Positions 1 through 9,915 of a stretch of DNA of 64,000 nucleotides are shown here, in pieces. How positions within the stretch are numbered: the first letter of the stretch is position 1; the number at the start of each line of letters is the position of its first letter. The notes below the pieces were generated by a model. The model did not search any database, was not told the DNA's origin, and saw only the letters and a list, made by a program, of their open reading frames with translations. The stretch is from Burkholderia multivorans ATCC BAA-247 (GTDB lineage: Bacteria > Pseudomonadota > Gammaproteobacteria > Burkholderiales > Burkholderiaceae): the NCBI RefSeq assembly GCF_000959525.1, contig NZ_CP009831.1, forward strand, positions 744,001 to 808,000, in the 5' to 3' direction. The translations under genes were made by a program, and so were the position numbers.

Positions 1-1
1 C

Positions 2-145
2 ACCCAGCTGCGCGGACGGGCAGGCGAGCGGCAGGTGCCGAATGCCCGGCTGGCGGTCGTCAGTGGCTACGGCATGGTCGAGTATCGCTACGGCATGTGT
101 GCGAATGCCGTCGTGCTGGAAGCGGTTGAGCGGGGTGCGCAATGA
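2..145 (+). CDS. Thiolase-like protein, C-terminal fragment (gene starts outside window)
   Basis: Only the last 47 residues are in the window; the frame is open from the first bases to a TGA at 143-145. The visible part contains the glycine-rich stretch VVSGYGMVEYRYG and ends in ANAVVLE, which resembles the C-terminus of thiolase-superfamily proteins of the lipid-transfer/SCP-x type. The stop overlaps the start of the following DUF35 gene (ATGA), so the two are translationally coupled. Thiolase-like plus DUF35 pairs are known acyltransferases or retro-aldolases acting on CoA esters, with DUF35 as an essential partner. The exact substrate cannot be read from this fragment, and the active-site cysteine lies outside the window. 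Confidence 0.7.
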   Translation, partial: TQLRGRAGERQVPNARLAVVSGYGMVEYRYGMCANAVVLEAVERGAQ

Positions 146-447
146 AACTCGAGGTATTCCAGTGCAAGCAATGCGGTTCGACGGTGTTTCCGGCGCGCTA
201 TTTCTGTTTTGAATGCGGCGGCGCCGAGTGGCGCGAGCGAGCGGTCGAACACGGCCGTGTCGGCGAATTGACGACCGTGCGCCGTCGCGTCGGCGCACAA
301 GACGGCGGCGACGTGCTTCTTGCCAGCGTGACGACGGATGCCGGCCCGACCGTCATCGCGCGGCTCGAAGGCGCGGTGCGAACGGGCGACCGCGTCCGCG
401 TTGCAGTCGACGAACAGAACCGCGTTGTGGTACTGCCGATCGCCTGA
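142..447 (+). CDS. DUF35 zinc-ribbon/OB-fold protein, partner of the thiolase-like protein
   Basis: This 101-residue protein starts with a rubredoxin-like zinc ribbon (Cys8, Cys11, Cys22, Cys25) followed by a beta-rich OB-fold segment (about 40-101), the standard layout of the DUF35 family. Members form a complex with thiolase-like enzymes and are thought to bind the CoA substrate. The ATG overlaps the stop of the upstream gene by four bases, which supports a paired complex. It stands 117 bases before the aldehyde dehydrogenase and reads in the same direction. Its place next to an aromatic ring-cleavage set suggests a side-chain or CoA-ester step, but this is inference. Confidence 0.85.
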   Translation: MKLEVFQCKQCGSTVFPARYFCFECGGAEWRERAVEHGRVGELTTVRRRVGAQDGGDVLLASVTTDAGPTVIARLEGAVRTGDRVRVAVDEQNRVVVLPIA

Positions 448-564
448 CCCACGCGGAAATGTGTTCGTCGAACGAGGCCGGTCGCACCGGCGGGTAGGCG
501 TCGGGATCCGGGCACGCTCGGACATGTGCACGGAACGGCAAAATTTATCAAGCAGGAGAAGGGT

Positions 565-2055
565 GTGACATCTCAATTGACTTCGACCTTGCGCGACCCG
601 CAGCTGTTGCGCCATTACATCAACGGTGAGTTTGTGGCGAGCGACACACGCTTTCCCAACCTGAGTCCGATCGACGGTCGCAAGCTGGCCGACGTCTGCG
701 AAGCAGATGCCGCGCTCGTCGATAGCGCCGTCCGTGCGGCTCACGCGGCGCAAAAGGCGGGCTGGCGCGACACGACGCCCGCGCAACGGGCGGCATGGCT
801 GCATAAGATCGCGGACGGCATCGAGGCCCGCTTCGACGAGTTCGTCGCGGCCGAAGTTGCCGATACCGGCCGGCCCGTCGCGCAGGCCCGCACCCTCGAC
901 ATCGCACGCGGCATTGCCAATTTTCGGACCTTTGCCGATCTTGTCCGCACCGCAAACGGCGAGTATTTCGAAACCCATACGGCAGACGGCGGCGAGCTGA
1001 TCAACTATGTGACGCGCAAGCCGCTCGGCGTGATCGGCATCATATCGCCGTGGAATCTGCCGCTGCTATTGCTCACATGGAAGGTGGCACCGGCGCTGGC
1101 GATGGGCAACTGCGTGGTCGCCAAGCCCTCCGAGGAGACGCCCAGCTCTGCAACGTTGCTCGCCGAAGTCATGCACGAGGTCGGCTTGCCGCCGGGCGTC
1201 TTCAACCTGATTCATGGGCACGGGCAGAACGCGGCCGGCGAATTCCTGACGCGTCATCCGGGTATCAGCGCAATCACGTTCACCGGCGAGTCGCGCACCG
1301 GCAGCACGATCATGAAGGCCGTTGCGGACGGCGTGAAAGAGGTGTCGTTCGAGCTGGGCGGCAAGAACGCGGCTGTCGTGTTCGCGGACGCCGACTTCGA
1401 TGCGGCGGTGGCCGGTGTGCTTCGATCCAGTTTCACCAACGCCGGTCAGGTCTGCCTGTGCAGCGAGCGCGTTTATGTGGAGCGGCCGATCTTCGAGCGC
1501 TTTGTCGCGGCGCTCAAGGAACAGGCGGAAGGATTGCGCGTTGGCGCGCCGGAAGATCCCACCACGACGATGGGGCCGCTCATTTCGCGCGGCCATCGCG
1601 ACAAGGTGATGTCGTATTTCCGTCTTGCGGTCGAAGAAGGCGCGACTGTCGTGACCGGAGGCCGTGCACCGAGCTTTGGCGACGCACGGGACGACGGTGC
1701 GTTCGTGATGCCGACCATCTGGACTGGTTTGCCGGATTCCGCCCGGTGCGTCCGGGAAGAGATCTTCGGCCCGGTGTGCCACATCGCGCCGTTCGACGAC
1801 GAAGACGAGGTCGTGAAGCGCGTCAACGACAGCGCTTATGGCCTGGCTGCCAGCATCTGGACGACTCAGCTTGCGCGCGGCCATCGGGTCGCGAGGCAGA
1901 TCGAGACGGGCATCGTGTGGGTCAATGCGTGGTTCGTTCGCGATCTGCGCACGCCCTTCGGCGGCACCAAACTGTCGGGGCTGGGACGCGAGGGCGGCCG
2001 CCATTCGCTCGACTTCTATTCCGAATTGACGAACGTCTGCGTGAGGATCGCATGA
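565..2055 (+). CDS. 2-aminomuconate 6-semialdehyde dehydrogenase (ALDH superfamily)
   Basis: A 496-residue NAD(P)-dependent aldehyde dehydrogenase. The general base Glu263 lies in ELGGKN and the catalytic Cys297 in GQVCLC, with PWNLP and the C-terminal [15 protein letters not shown] segment typical of 2-hydroxymuconic/2-aminomuconic semialdehyde dehydrogenases. I chose GTG at 565 because AGGAG at 554-558 is well spaced; an upstream ATG at 526 has no ribosome binding site. It overlaps the next gene (ATGA at 2052). With HAAO and ACMSD directly downstream, oxidation of 2-aminomuconate semialdehyde to 2-aminomuconate in the 3-hydroxyanthranilate pathway is the natural assignment (nbaE/amnC-type). 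Family certain, substrate inferred from context. Confidence 0.88.
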   Translation: MTSQLTSTLRDPQLLRHYINGEFVASDTRFPNLSPIDGRKLADVCEADAALVDSAVRAAHAAQKAGWRDTTPAQRAAWLHKIADGIEARFDEFVAAEVADTGRPVAQARTLDIARGIANFRTFADLVRTANGEYFETHTADGGELINYVTRKPLGVIGIISPWNLPLLLLTWKVAPALAMGNCVVAKPSEETPSSATLLAEVMHEVGLPPGVFNLIHGHGQNAAGEFLTRHPGISAITFTGESRTGSTIMKAVADGVKEVSFELGGKNAAVVFADADFDAAVAGVLRSSFTNAGQVCLCSERVYVERPIFERFVAALKEQAEGLRVGAPEDPTTTMGPLISRGHRDKVMSYFRLAVEEGATVVTGGRAPSFGDARDDGAFVMPTIWTGLPDSARCVREEIFGPVCHIAPFDDEDEVVKRVNDSAYGLAASIWTTQLARGHRVARQIETGIVWVNAWFVRDLRTPFGGTKLSGLGREGGRHSLDFYSELTNVCVRIA

Positions 2056-2477
2056 ATCCGACTACTTCAGCGCGCGTCGTGCCGGGCAAGGCCACGCCGC
2101 GCGGGCGCTTCCCGCATATCACGCGAGCCGGCGACTTTCTGTTCGTGTCCGGCACCAGTTCGCGACGTCCGGACAACACGATCGATGGCGCATCGGCCGA
2201 CGAATTCGGCACGGCCACGCTCGATATCCGGCGCCAGACGCGCGCCGTGATCGAGAACCTGCGCGACATATTGAAGAGCGAGGGGGCGGACTTGTCGAAC
2301 CTCGTTGAGATCTCGGCATTCCTCGTGAACATGAGCGATTTTGGCGGCTACAACGAAGTGTATGCGGCGTATTTCGACGAGTCGGGCCCGGCACGAACGA
2401 CTGTCGCGGTTCACCAGCTGCCTCATCCGCATCTGCTCATCGAGATGAAGGCAGTGGCATACGTTCCCGCGCGCTGA
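2052..2477 (+). CDS. 2-aminomuconate deaminase, RidA (YjgF) family
   Basis: A 141-residue RidA-family protein. The fold signature is seen in [19 protein letters not shown] (about 24-42), the central [18 protein letters not shown] helix, and the end [21 protein letters not shown] with the usual Arg before TTV. RidA relatives hydrolyse enamines and imines; the branch found in aminophenol and 3-hydroxyanthranilate clusters deaminates 2-aminomuconate to 4-oxalocrotonate with release of ammonia. The ATG overlaps the dehydrogenase stop, and HAAO follows after 48 bases. The pathway needs exactly this step between dehydrogenase and decarboxylase, so context supports the specific call over generic RidA. 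Confidence 0.85.
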   Translation: MNPTTSARVVPGKATPRGRFPHITRAGDFLFVSGTSSRRPDNTIDGASADEFGTATLDIRRQTRAVIENLRDILKSEGADLSNLVEISAFLVNMSDFGGYNEVYAAYFDESGPARTTVAVHQLPHPHLLIEMKAVAYVPAR

Positions 2478-3059
<582 letters not shown>

Positions 3060-3084
3060 CCGAACCCGTCCAGGGCAAACCAAC

Positions 3085-4119
3085 ATGACAGTGCGAATCG
3101 ACATGCATGCCCACTTTTTTCCGCGTATTTCGCGGGAAGAAGCACGGGCGCTCGATCCCGAGCATGCGCCGTGGCTCCGGGTCGATCCGGACGGCGACAC
3201 CGGGACGATCATGACCGGAGAGCGCGATTTCCGGCCCGTCTATCGGGCCTTATGGGATCCCGCGACGCGGATCGCCGAAATGGACCGATGCGGCGTGGAC
3301 ATCCAGTTGATGTGCGCGACGCCCGTGATGTTCGGCTACCGGTACGACGCGGTAGCGGCGCATGAATGGGCCGCGCGAATGAACGATCGCGCGCTGGAAT
3401 TCTGTTCGTACGCACCGGCGCGCCTGATGCCGCTGGCTCAAGTGCCGCTGCAGGACGTCGAACTGGCCTGTCGGGAAGCGTCGCGTGCCCGCCGCGCCGG
3501 CCATCGTGGCGTGCAGATCGGCAATCACCTCGGCGCGCGCGATCTCGACGACGAACAGCTGGTGACGTTTCTGACGCATTGCGCGCACGACGACATACCG
3601 GTGCTCGTCCATCCGTGGGACATGATGACCGACGGCCGCATGAAAAAGTGGATGTTGCCGTGGCTCGTCGCGATGCCGGCCGAAACACAGTTGAGCATCT
3701 TGTCGCTGATTCTTTCCGGGGCGTTCGAGCGCATTCCGACGACGCTCAAGCTTTGCTTCGCGCATGGCGGCGGCAGCTTTGCATTCCTGCTGGGGCGCGT
3801 GCAGAACGCGTGGGAGCAGCGAGACATCGTCCGCGAGAACTGCCCGAACCCGCCAATTTCGTACGTCGATCGTTTCCATGTCGATAGTGCCGTGTTCAGC
3901 GACGGCGCGTTGCGGTTGCTCGTGGAGACGATGGGCGAAGACCGTGTGTTGCTCGGCTCCGACTATCCGTTCCCGCTCGGCGAGCAGGTCGTCGGCGAAC
4001 TGGTGGCGAACCATCCGCAACTGGGCGAAGCAGCGAAGGAGAAAATCCTCGGCGTCAATGCGCAACGCTTTTTCAATCTGGTGGATGACGCCAGCTCCGG
4101 AGATCGTCATGCAAATTGA
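3085..4119 (+). CDS. nbaD: 2-amino-3-carboxymuconate-6-semialdehyde decarboxylase (ACMSD)
   Basis: A 344-residue amidohydrolase-fold decarboxylase that removes CO2 from the unstable ring-cleavage product before it cyclises to quinolinate. Zinc ligands are visible as the N-terminal HAH (His8, His10), His176 in LVHPWDMM, His227 in FAHGGGS and Asp293 in LGSDYPFP, the set known for ACMSD. Length matches the family. The start is the ATG before [12 protein letters not shown]; longer upstream frames run through HAAO and are rejected. Its last 11 bases overlap the start of the following SDR gene, so the block is read as one transcript. Confidence 0.94.
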   Translation: MTVRIDMHAHFFPRISREEARALDPEHAPWLRVDPDGDTGTIMTGERDFRPVYRALWDPATRIAEMDRCGVDIQLMCATPVMFGYRYDAVAAHEWAARMNDRALEFCSYAPARLMPLAQVPLQDVELACREASRARRAGHRGVQIGNHLGARDLDDEQLVTFLTHCAHDDIPVLVHPWDMMTDGRMKKWMLPWLVAMPAETQLSILSLILSGAFERIPTTLKLCFAHGGGSFAFLLGRVQNAWEQRDIVRENCPNPPISYVDRFHVDSAVFSDGALRLLVETMGEDRVLLGSDYPFPLGEQVVGELVANHPQLGEAAKEKILGVNAQRFFNLVDDASSGDRHAN

Positions 4120-4822
4120 AGGCTGCGTCGCATGTGTGACGGGCGCCGACCGCGGGCTCGGTGCGGGACTGCTTGAAGCGTTGCTGGCGCGGGGCGCGCG
4201 CAAGGTCTATGCGGGCGTCAGGCAAGCCGGCCGGCTTGCCGGCGATGATCCGCGCGTCGTGCCGGTCGAGCTGGACATCACGAACGTCGAGCAGGTGGCG
4301 ACGGCGGCGGCGAGTGCCACGGACATCACGCTCTTGATCAACAACGCAGGGCTGAACCGGATGCAGCCGGTCCTGGAAGCCCATGACGCCGAAGCGGCGC
4401 GTGCCGAAATGGAAGTGAATTACTTCGGGACGTTGAACATGATGCGTGCGTTCTCGCCGGCACTCAAAACGAACGGCGGCGCCATCGTCAACATCCTGTC
4501 GATACTCGCGCGCGTCGCGCTGCCGTCCATGGCGTCGCTGAGCGCATCGAAGGCCGCGGCGCTTCGAATGACGGAAGGCGCACGAGCCGAGCTCGCGCCG
4601 CATCACGTCCGCGTTATCTCCGTGCTGCCCGGACCGATCGACACGGAAATGAGCCGGGACGTTCCGCCGCCGAAGATCGCGGTACGGGAAGCAGTCGACG
4701 CCGTGCTCGCAGCATTGGAAGGCGAAGCGGACGAGGTCTACCTGGGCGCGATGGCGCAAGACATCGCACGTGCGCTCGCGGCGGATCGTCAGGCACTGCA
4801 CGCGCGCCTTTTGACGCTTTGA
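4109..4822 (+). CDS. SDR-family protein with catalytic Tyr replaced by Leu
   Basis: A 237-residue short-chain dehydrogenase/reductase-fold protein. The cofactor motif TGADRGLG (about 11-18), LDITN, NNAG and the catalytic-position Ser131 are present, as is Lys148. In the YxxxK motif the Tyr position (13 after Ser131, as usual) is Leu144 (LSASK), encoded by CTG at 4538-4540. Loss of this general acid/base normally abolishes dehydrogenase activity, so it may be a binding or isomerase/lyase-like protein, or use another residue. The start overlaps ACMSD, placing it inside the 3-hydroxyanthranilate operon. No step in the standard pathway calls for an SDR; its role is unknown. Confidence 0.85.
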   Translation: MQIEGCVACVTGADRGLGAGLLEALLARGARKVYAGVRQAGRLAGDDPRVVPVELDITNVEQVATAAASATDITLLINNAGLNRMQPVLEAHDAEAARAEMEVNYFGTLNMMRAFSPALKTNGGAIVNILSILARVALPSMASLSASKAAALRMTEGARAELAPHHVRVISVLPGPIDTEMSRDVPPPKIAVREAVDAVLAALEGEADEVYLGAMAQDIARALAADRQALHARLLTL

Positions 4823-4874
4823 GCGACCGCGGAAATCGTAACTACGTTGCATTGAGCAAAGGACGAAACAGATC

Positions 4875-6113
4875 ATGAACGGTGAATACATCGACATCGA
4901 CGCCGGTAACGGCCAAGCCTTCTCTGCGTACCTCGCGCGGCCCCGTCAAGGGTCCGGGCCGGGTCTGGTCCTGTTGCAGGAGATCTTCGGCATCAACGAC
5001 TACATGAAGGAAACGGCCGATCGGTTTGCCGAAGAAGGGTATGTCGTGCTGGTGCCCGACCTGTTCTGGCGCATGAAGCGCGGCGTCAACCTCGGCTACA
5101 CCGGCGAGGACTTCGCGACGGCGCTGCGATATAACGACGAGTTCGATGTCGATCTGGCAATCACCGACATCGCATCGACGATCAAGACGCTCCGCTCGCT
5201 CGACCAGCATGCTGGAAAGGTCGGCGCCGTAGGCTATTGCCTGGGCGGCAAGCTCGCGATGCTGGCGGCTGCCCGCACTGATATCGACTGCGCGGTGAGT
5301 TACTACGGTGTGGGGCTCGATGCCTATCTGGACGATATTCCCTCGATCCGATGCCCGATGGTGTTTCATTTCGCCGGTAATGACGCGCTGTGCCCCGAGG
5401 CAACGCGCGAGACGATCCAGTCAGCGCTTTGCGCGCTGCCTGCGGTCGAGCAATACGTGTATCCCGGGTGCGATCACGCGTTCGCGACGCCGAAGCGCGA
5501 GCATTTCGACAAGCCGGCGGCGATGATGGCCTATTCGCGCACCATCGCACTGTTGCGTAAAGTGCTCGGGCCCGTCTATGACCTGAATGCGCTGTGGGAA
5601 CTGCACTGCTATCACGAATTCGATTCGCGCGATGTCGATTCGATCTTGCCGACCATGGTTTCCGCGCCGTACGTCAATCATGTGCCGACCATGACGGGAG
5701 GCGTCGGTCACGACGATCTCAAACGCTTCTACAAGTATCACTTCGTTCACGCGAATCCGAAGGACACGCATTTCATTCCGATCTCGCGCACCATCGGCGC
5801 GGACCGCATCGTCGATGAATTCATTTTCTGCGCCACCCACGATCGCGAGATCGACTGGATGCTGCCCGGACTCGCCCCCACCGGCAAGTACATCGAGATT
5901 CCGATGCTGGCCGTCATCTGCTTCCGCGGCGACAAGCTGTACAACGAGCATATTTACTGGGACCAGGCTTCGGTTCTGGTGCAGATCGGCGTGCTCGATC
6001 CGACGGGACTTCCGGTTGCCGGCATCCGTACGGCGAAGAAGCTGATAGACGAGACGTTGCCGAGCAACGAGTTGATGAGGAACTGGGCGTCGAGCGAAGG
6101 CAAGCCGATCTAA
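4875..6113 (+). CDS. Dienelactone hydrolase fused to a SnoaL-like domain
   Basis: A 412-residue two-domain protein. Residues 1 to about 235 are a dienelactone hydrolase with the triad Cys122 (GYCLGG), Asp170 and His201 (CDHAFATP), one position from the Pseudomonas enzyme numbering. From about 240 to the end comes a NTF2/SnoaL-like alpha+beta-barrel domain (ELHCYHEFDSRDVDSI ... FICATHDREIDWMLPG ... YWDQASVLVQIGVLD). Dienelactone hydrolases open enol-lactones; SnoaL domains bind or cyclise polar organic molecules. It follows the SDR after 52 bases. A lactone intermediate is not part of the textbook 3-hydroxyanthranilate route, so it may clear a side product or belong to an extra branch. Confidence 0.85.
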   Translation: MNGEYIDIDAGNGQAFSAYLARPRQGSGPGLVLLQEIFGINDYMKETADRFAEEGYVVLVPDLFWRMKRGVNLGYTGEDFATALRYNDEFDVDLAITDIASTIKTLRSLDQHAGKVGAVGYCLGGKLAMLAAARTDIDCAVSYYGVGLDAYLDDIPSIRCPMVFHFAGNDALCPEATRETIQSALCALPAVEQYVYPGCDHAFATPKREHFDKPAAMMAYSRTIALLRKVLGPVYDLNALWELHCYHEFDSRDVDSILPTMVSAPYVNHVPTMTGGVGHDDLKRFYKYHFVHANPKDTHFIPISRTIGADRIVDEFIFCATHDREIDWMLPGLAPTGKYIEIPMLAVICFRGDKLYNEHIYWDQASVLVQIGVLDPTGLPVAGIRTAKKLIDETLPSNELMRNWASSEGKPI

Positions 6114-6190
6114 GGTTTTTCAGACCGCGGGAGCGTCATCGTCCGCGCGAGCCGGATCCGCCAGCCGGGCTTTGTTCTCAAAAGAAAATC

Positions 6191-6208
6191 GCGCCGCCGT
6201 TGCGGCGC
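6191..6208 (+). promoter_or_regulatory. Hairpin in the porin leader
   Basis: Perfect 7-base stem GCGCCGC/GCGGCGC with a CGTT loop, 21 bases before the porin ATG and preceded by an A-rich stretch. It could stall ribosomes, protect the mRNA end or be a weak terminator for readthrough from the hydrolase gene; there is no U-run after it on the + strand. Confidence 0.35.
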
Positions 6209-6229
6209 ATCAACCATACAGGTTCCATC

Positions 6230-7351
6230 ATGAAGCTAAAGTTAGGGGTGCTGGCGGTCGCGGTGATGGCGTCGACCTCGGCGTTGGCACAAAGCTCGGT
6301 GACCCTATACGGGATCATCTCGAACGGGCTCGGCTATGTCAGCAATCAGGGCGGCCACAGCAACTGGACGATGATAAGCGGCTCCAACCAGAACAATCGC
6401 CTGGGATTCAAGGTGACGGAAGATCTGGGCGGCGGCCTGTCAGCGGTCGGAATCCTGGAGAACGGCTTCGACAGCAACAGCGGCAAACTCGGGCAAGGCG
6501 GGCGGATGTTTGGACGGCAGGTATTTGTCGGCTTGTCGAGCCGGACGTACGGGACAATTACGTTCGGTCGACAGTACGACGTGCTGTGGGACTACCTGGA
6601 CCGCATCGAACCCCAGGCGATGGGCCCCGGTCTTGGCGTCAGTGTCGGCAGCAACGACAACATCGAAGGCAATTTCCGCTACAGCAACGCCATCAAGTAT
6701 GCAAGCCCGGTCTGGGGCGGCTTCGGATTCGAATCGCTGTACGCGTTCAGCAACAAGGCCGGCAGCTTCCAGCAAAACCGCGCGTTCAGTGCGGGCGTCA
6801 ATTTCGACCGGCATACGCAGCGATATGCGCTGGTCTACGTCGAAATCGACCATCCGGGCACGGCCAATCCGAACGGTGCGGTGAGCGACGACTATGCCGG
6901 CGCGCCATTCCAGCTATTTCATACCAGCCCGCTCAGTTCGTCGGTGGGCGTACGGAAACAGCGCGTCATCGCGGGAGGCGCCGAGTACGCGTTCGAGAAA
7001 CTCCGCGTCGGAGGCATCGTTTCCGATGTGCGCTACAACTATCTCGATAGCACGAGCCTGCATCTGGACAACCTTAGCGTTGTCGGTGTGTACCAGTTGA
7101 CGCCGGCCCTGTTCGTATCGGCTGCGTACTTGTATACGCACGGCAGCTACGGTGGCGTCGTCTCGAACCCGCACTGGAACCAGGGGCAGGTGAGTGTCGA
7201 CTATTTCCTGTCGAAGCGAACGGACGTCTATGCGTACGCCAACTACATCCGAGCGTCGGGATCCAACGCTCCCGCCGTGTTGTTCCTCTCGTCAAAATCG
7301 AGCACGAACGCGCAAACGGCTGTCGTGGTGGGGGTGCGTCACAAATTCTGA
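6230..7351 (+). CDS. Gram-negative general porin (Porin_4 type)
   Basis: A 373-residue outer-membrane porin. A signal peptide (MKLKLGVLAVAVMASTSALA, cleaved after the AxA at about 20) is followed by the typical start QSSVTLYGIISNGLGYVSN, the loop motif FGRQ, alternating beta-strands and a C-terminal VVGVRHKF ending in Phe, the signal for outer-membrane assembly. Length is standard for Burkholderia and Comamonas porins. It sits between ring-cleavage genes, which suggests it lets the aromatic substrate or a related organic acid enter. The start was chosen for the signal peptide; the ribosome binding site is weak. Confidence 0.92.
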   Translation: MKLKLGVLAVAVMASTSALAQSSVTLYGIISNGLGYVSNQGGHSNWTMISGSNQNNRLGFKVTEDLGGGLSAVGILENGFDSNSGKLGQGGRMFGRQVFVGLSSRTYGTITFGRQYDVLWDYLDRIEPQAMGPGLGVSVGSNDNIEGNFRYSNAIKYASPVWGGFGFESLYAFSNKAGSFQQNRAFSAGVNFDRHTQRYALVYVEIDHPGTANPNGAVSDDYAGAPFQLFHTSPLSSSVGVRKQRVIAGGAEYAFEKLRVGGIVSDVRYNYLDSTSLHLDNLSVVGVYQLTPALFVSAAYLYTHGSYGGVVSNPHWNQGQVSVDYFLSKRTDVYAYANYIRASGSNAPAVLFLSSKSSTNAQTAVVVGVRHKF

Positions 7352-7505
7352 GATCGGGATCAGGTCGGTCGAGCGTCGACAAGCCGGGCGGTTGGACGGC
7401 CATGTCCGGCACGCAAGCGAGCGAGACCGACGCAGCAATCGATCACCGCGAATAGTACGTTGAGTATCGGGCTCTATCAGGCTGGTCAATAGTTTGGATA
7501 ACGGA

Positions 7506-8291
7506 ATGAAAACGATTCTCGACCGGATTGTCGAGTGCAAGACTCGTGAAGTGCGGCTGGCAGCCGAGCGTGTGCCACAACCCGTGCTTCGAGAGATCGC
7601 AGCGACGGTCGACTCCGGAGATTTTATCGCTGCGCTTCGCGACAAGGCGGGACAGGGCTTACCGGGCGTCATTGCCGAGGTGAAAATGGCGAGCCCGTCC
7701 GAAGGGATCTTGCGGCCGGACTTCGACCCGGCGTCGATCGCGGCCTCGTACGAGGAAGCGGGCGCGGCCTGTCTGTCGGTGCTGACCGATCGGACGTTCT
7801 TCAACGGAAGCGCGTCGGACCTTCGCGCCGCGCGCGGTGCATCGAGCCTGCCGGTGCTTCGCAAGGACTTCATCGTAGACGCGTACCAGGTGTGGGAGGC
7901 ACGTGCGATGGGCGCCGACTGCATCCTGCTGATAGCGGCGGTCCTCGATGGCAGCGCGATGCGCGAACTCGAAAGCCTCGCGTTCGAACTGGGCATGGCC
8001 GTGATCGTGGAAATCCACAGCGCGGATGAGCTGGACGCGGCACTCACGTTGAATACGCCGCTGATCGGCGTGAACAACCGCGATCTTGCGACGTTCTCCA
8101 CAAATATTGAAACAACGCTTGCGATGCGCCGCCTGATCCCCGCCGACAGGATGGTCATTTCGGAATCGGGAATTCGGAGTGCGGACGATGTAAGAAGGCT
8201 CCGTTCGATAGGCGTCGATCATTTTCTGGTCGGCGAAGCATTGATTCGCGCCGAGCACCCCGGTGTTGCGCTCAAGCAGATGTTCTATTAG
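7506..8291 (+). CDS. Indole-3-glycerol-phosphate synthase paralogue (TrpC family)
   Basis: A 261-residue TIM-barrel protein of the TrpC family, which normally closes the indole ring in tryptophan synthesis. Residues equivalent to the Sulfolobus catalytic set are all present: Glu58 and Lys60 ([11 protein letters not shown]), Lys120 (LRKDF), Glu169 (VEIH), Asn190 (GVNNRDL), and Glu220/Ser221 (SESGI). It is therefore expected to be active or nearly so. It is not next to trpE, trpG or trpD but between a porin and the hydratase of a 3-hydroxyanthranilate degradation block. It is likely a second copy with another substrate or a salvage role. ATG 7506 is taken; a TTG 12 bases upstream is possible. 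Confidence 0.85.
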   Translation: MKTILDRIVECKTREVRLAAERVPQPVLREIAATVDSGDFIAALRDKAGQGLPGVIAEVKMASPSEGILRPDFDPASIAASYEEAGAACLSVLTDRTFFNGSASDLRAARGASSLPVLRKDFIVDAYQVWEARAMGADCILLIAAVLDGSAMRELESLAFELGMAVIVEIHSADELDAALTLNTPLIGVNNRDLATFSTNIETTLAMRRLIPADRMVISESGIRSADDVRRLRSIGVDHFLVGEALIRAEHPGVALKQMFY

Positions 8292-8344
8292 GCCGCGCTC
8301 CACAGTATCGATCGATATTTTCTCGCACTAACAGCTGAGAGGTC

Positions 8345-9151
8345 ATGAAAGCCATGCGAATTCAAGAGGCGGCTGCCGCGCTGCGTGATGCAGCAAAGAC
8401 CCGCAAAACCATCCCGCCGTTGCGCGAGACATACGAGCAACTGAGCATCGACGACGCGTATGCGATTCAGCGGATCAATACGGATCGGCATCTGGCCGAT
8501 GGTCGCCGCCTCGTCGGCTGCAAGATTGGCCTGACGTCGGTCGCGGTACAGAAGCAACTCGGCGTCGATCAGCCTGACTTCGGCATGTTGTTCGATCACA
8601 TGGGCTATGGCGACAGCGAACCCATTCCCGCTGAAATCCTTACTCAGCCGAAAATCGAAGCCGAAATCGCGTTCGTCATCGGTCGCGATATCACGGTGAA
8701 GAATCCCGGTCATCTGGACGTGCTCGGCGCCATCGAGTACGCGCTGCCGGCGCTGGAAATTGTCGGCAGCCGCATCGCAGACTGGAACATTCGCATCGCG
8801 GACACGATTGCCGATAACGCATCGTCGTGCGCGTACGTTCTGGGCACCCGCCCGCGCAAGCTGTCGAGCTTCGACCTGCGTCTGTGCGGGATGGCGATGG
8901 AGCGGTGCGGGGAACTCGTCTCGGTGGGGGCCGGCGCCGCGTGCCTCGGCAATCCGCTCAACGCGGTCGTATGGCTTGCGCGAACGATGACGACGCTCGG
9001 CACGCCGCTCAAGGCCGGCGACTTGGTGTTGTCGGGAGCGTTGGGGCCGATGGTGGCCGTCCGCCCCGGCGACGTTTTCGACGCACGCATAAACGGGCTT
9101 GGCTCCGTCCGTGCAGTTTTTGACCACGATCGAAGCGAGGCACGCCAATGA
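8345..9151 (+). CDS. 2-oxopent-4-enoate (2-hydroxypenta-2,4-dienoate) hydratase
   Basis: A 268-residue protein of the hydratase/decarboxylase (MhpD) family within the FAH fold. Recognisable features are CKIGLTS (about 59-65), the acidic metal-binding motif [11 protein letters not shown] with its two Glu residues, the ALEIVGSRI segment and [11 protein letters not shown]. It adds water to 2-hydroxypenta-2,4-dienoate, giving 4-hydroxy-2-oxovalerate. It overlaps the next gene (ATGA at 9148), a paralogous decarboxylase; the two enzymes form a complex in catechol meta pathways. Between the two paralogues this one is closer to hydratases, with a longer N-terminus and the FGMLFDHM loop. Confidence 0.88.
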   Translation: MKAMRIQEAAAALRDAAKTRKTIPPLRETYEQLSIDDAYAIQRINTDRHLADGRRLVGCKIGLTSVAVQKQLGVDQPDFGMLFDHMGYGDSEPIPAEILTQPKIEAEIAFVIGRDITVKNPGHLDVLGAIEYALPALEIVGSRIADWNIRIADTIADNASSCAYVLGTRPRKLSSFDLRLCGMAMERCGELVSVGAGAACLGNPLNAVVWLARTMTTLGTPLKAGDLVLSGALGPMVAVRPGDVFDARINGLGSVRAVFDHDRSEARQ

Positions 9152-9915
9152 TCACGACGATGGAATACGCGCGGTTGCTCGACGACGCCGCAGTCAATGC
9201 GACCGAGGTGGCCCAGTTCGATCCGGAAAGCCGGCTGTCGCTCGATACGGCGTATGCGATTCAGGCCGCGTCGATACAACGGCGTGTCGAACGCGGCCAC
9301 CGTCGCGTCGGTGTCAAGATGGGCTTTACCAGCCGCGCGAAGATGCTGCAAATGGGCCTGTCGGATGTGATCTGGGGACGCTTGACGGCCGACATGCAGC
9401 TCGAGGAAGGCACGGCGATCGATTTTGCGCGATTCGTGCATCCGCGCGTCGAGCCCGAAATTGCCTTCGTTCTGAAGCGATCGCTCGACGGCGACGTGAC
9501 GGCGCCACAGGCGTTGGCCGCTGTCGAGGCCGTCGCGCCTGCGCTCGAAATCATCGACTCGCGCTACAAGGACTTCAAGTTCACGTTGCCGGAAGTGATA
9601 GCGGACAACGCGTCGTCGAGCGGCTTTGTCATCGGTCCGTGGTGCGATCCTCATGTCGACCTGTCGAATCTTGGCCTCACGCTGAATTTGGATGGACGCG
9701 TCGTGCAGGTGGGATCGACCGCGGCATTGCTCGGCCATCCGTTGCGTTCGCTGGTTGCCGCTGCCCGGCTTTCAGCGCGAGCGGGCGAACCGCTGCAAGC
9801 CGGATGGGTCGTGATGGCCGGCGGCGCGACGCCGGCCGAATGGATCAAGCCGGGACAGCATGTGTCGGTCGATATCGAACGACTCGGCAGTGCGTGCTTC
9901 GACGTCAGGAACTGA
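9148..9915 (+). CDS. 4-oxalocrotonate decarboxylase
   Basis: A 255-residue member of the same hydratase/decarboxylase family as the gene it overlaps upstream. [15 protein letters not shown], the VEPEIAFVL acidic metal site and [14 protein letters not shown] (a decarboxylase-type signature) distinguish it from the hydratase. It decarboxylates 2-oxo-3-hexenedioate/4-oxalocrotonate to 2-hydroxypenta-2,4-dienoate, following the deaminase step. Family length is 250-265. Coupled translation with the hydratase fits the known hydratase-decarboxylase complex (DmpE-DmpH type), which channels the unstable dienoate. Confidence 0.88.
   Translation: MITTMEYARLLDDAAVNATEVAQFDPESRLSLDTAYAIQAASIQRRVERGHRRVGVKMGFTSRAKMLQMGLSDVIWGRLTADMQLEEGTAIDFARFVHPRVEPEIAFVLKRSLDGDVTAPQALAAVEAVAPALEIIDSRYKDFKFTLPEVIADNASSSGFVIGPWCDPHVDLSNLGLTLNLDGRVVQVGSTAALLGHPLRSLVAAARLSARAGEPLQAGWVVMAGGATPAEWIKPGQHVSVDIERLGSACFDVRN

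Noticed and set aside
1050-2051. Long + strand frame upstream of the RidA gene, overlapping the aldehyde dehydrogenase
   Set aside because: It lies fully within the dehydrogenase in another frame, is Arg/Gly-rich and has no domain; only the part from 2052 is the real RidA gene.
6191-6208. Porin-leader hairpin as a terminator
   Set aside because: No U-run on the + strand; the only T-rich flank would serve the minus strand, where there is no gene.
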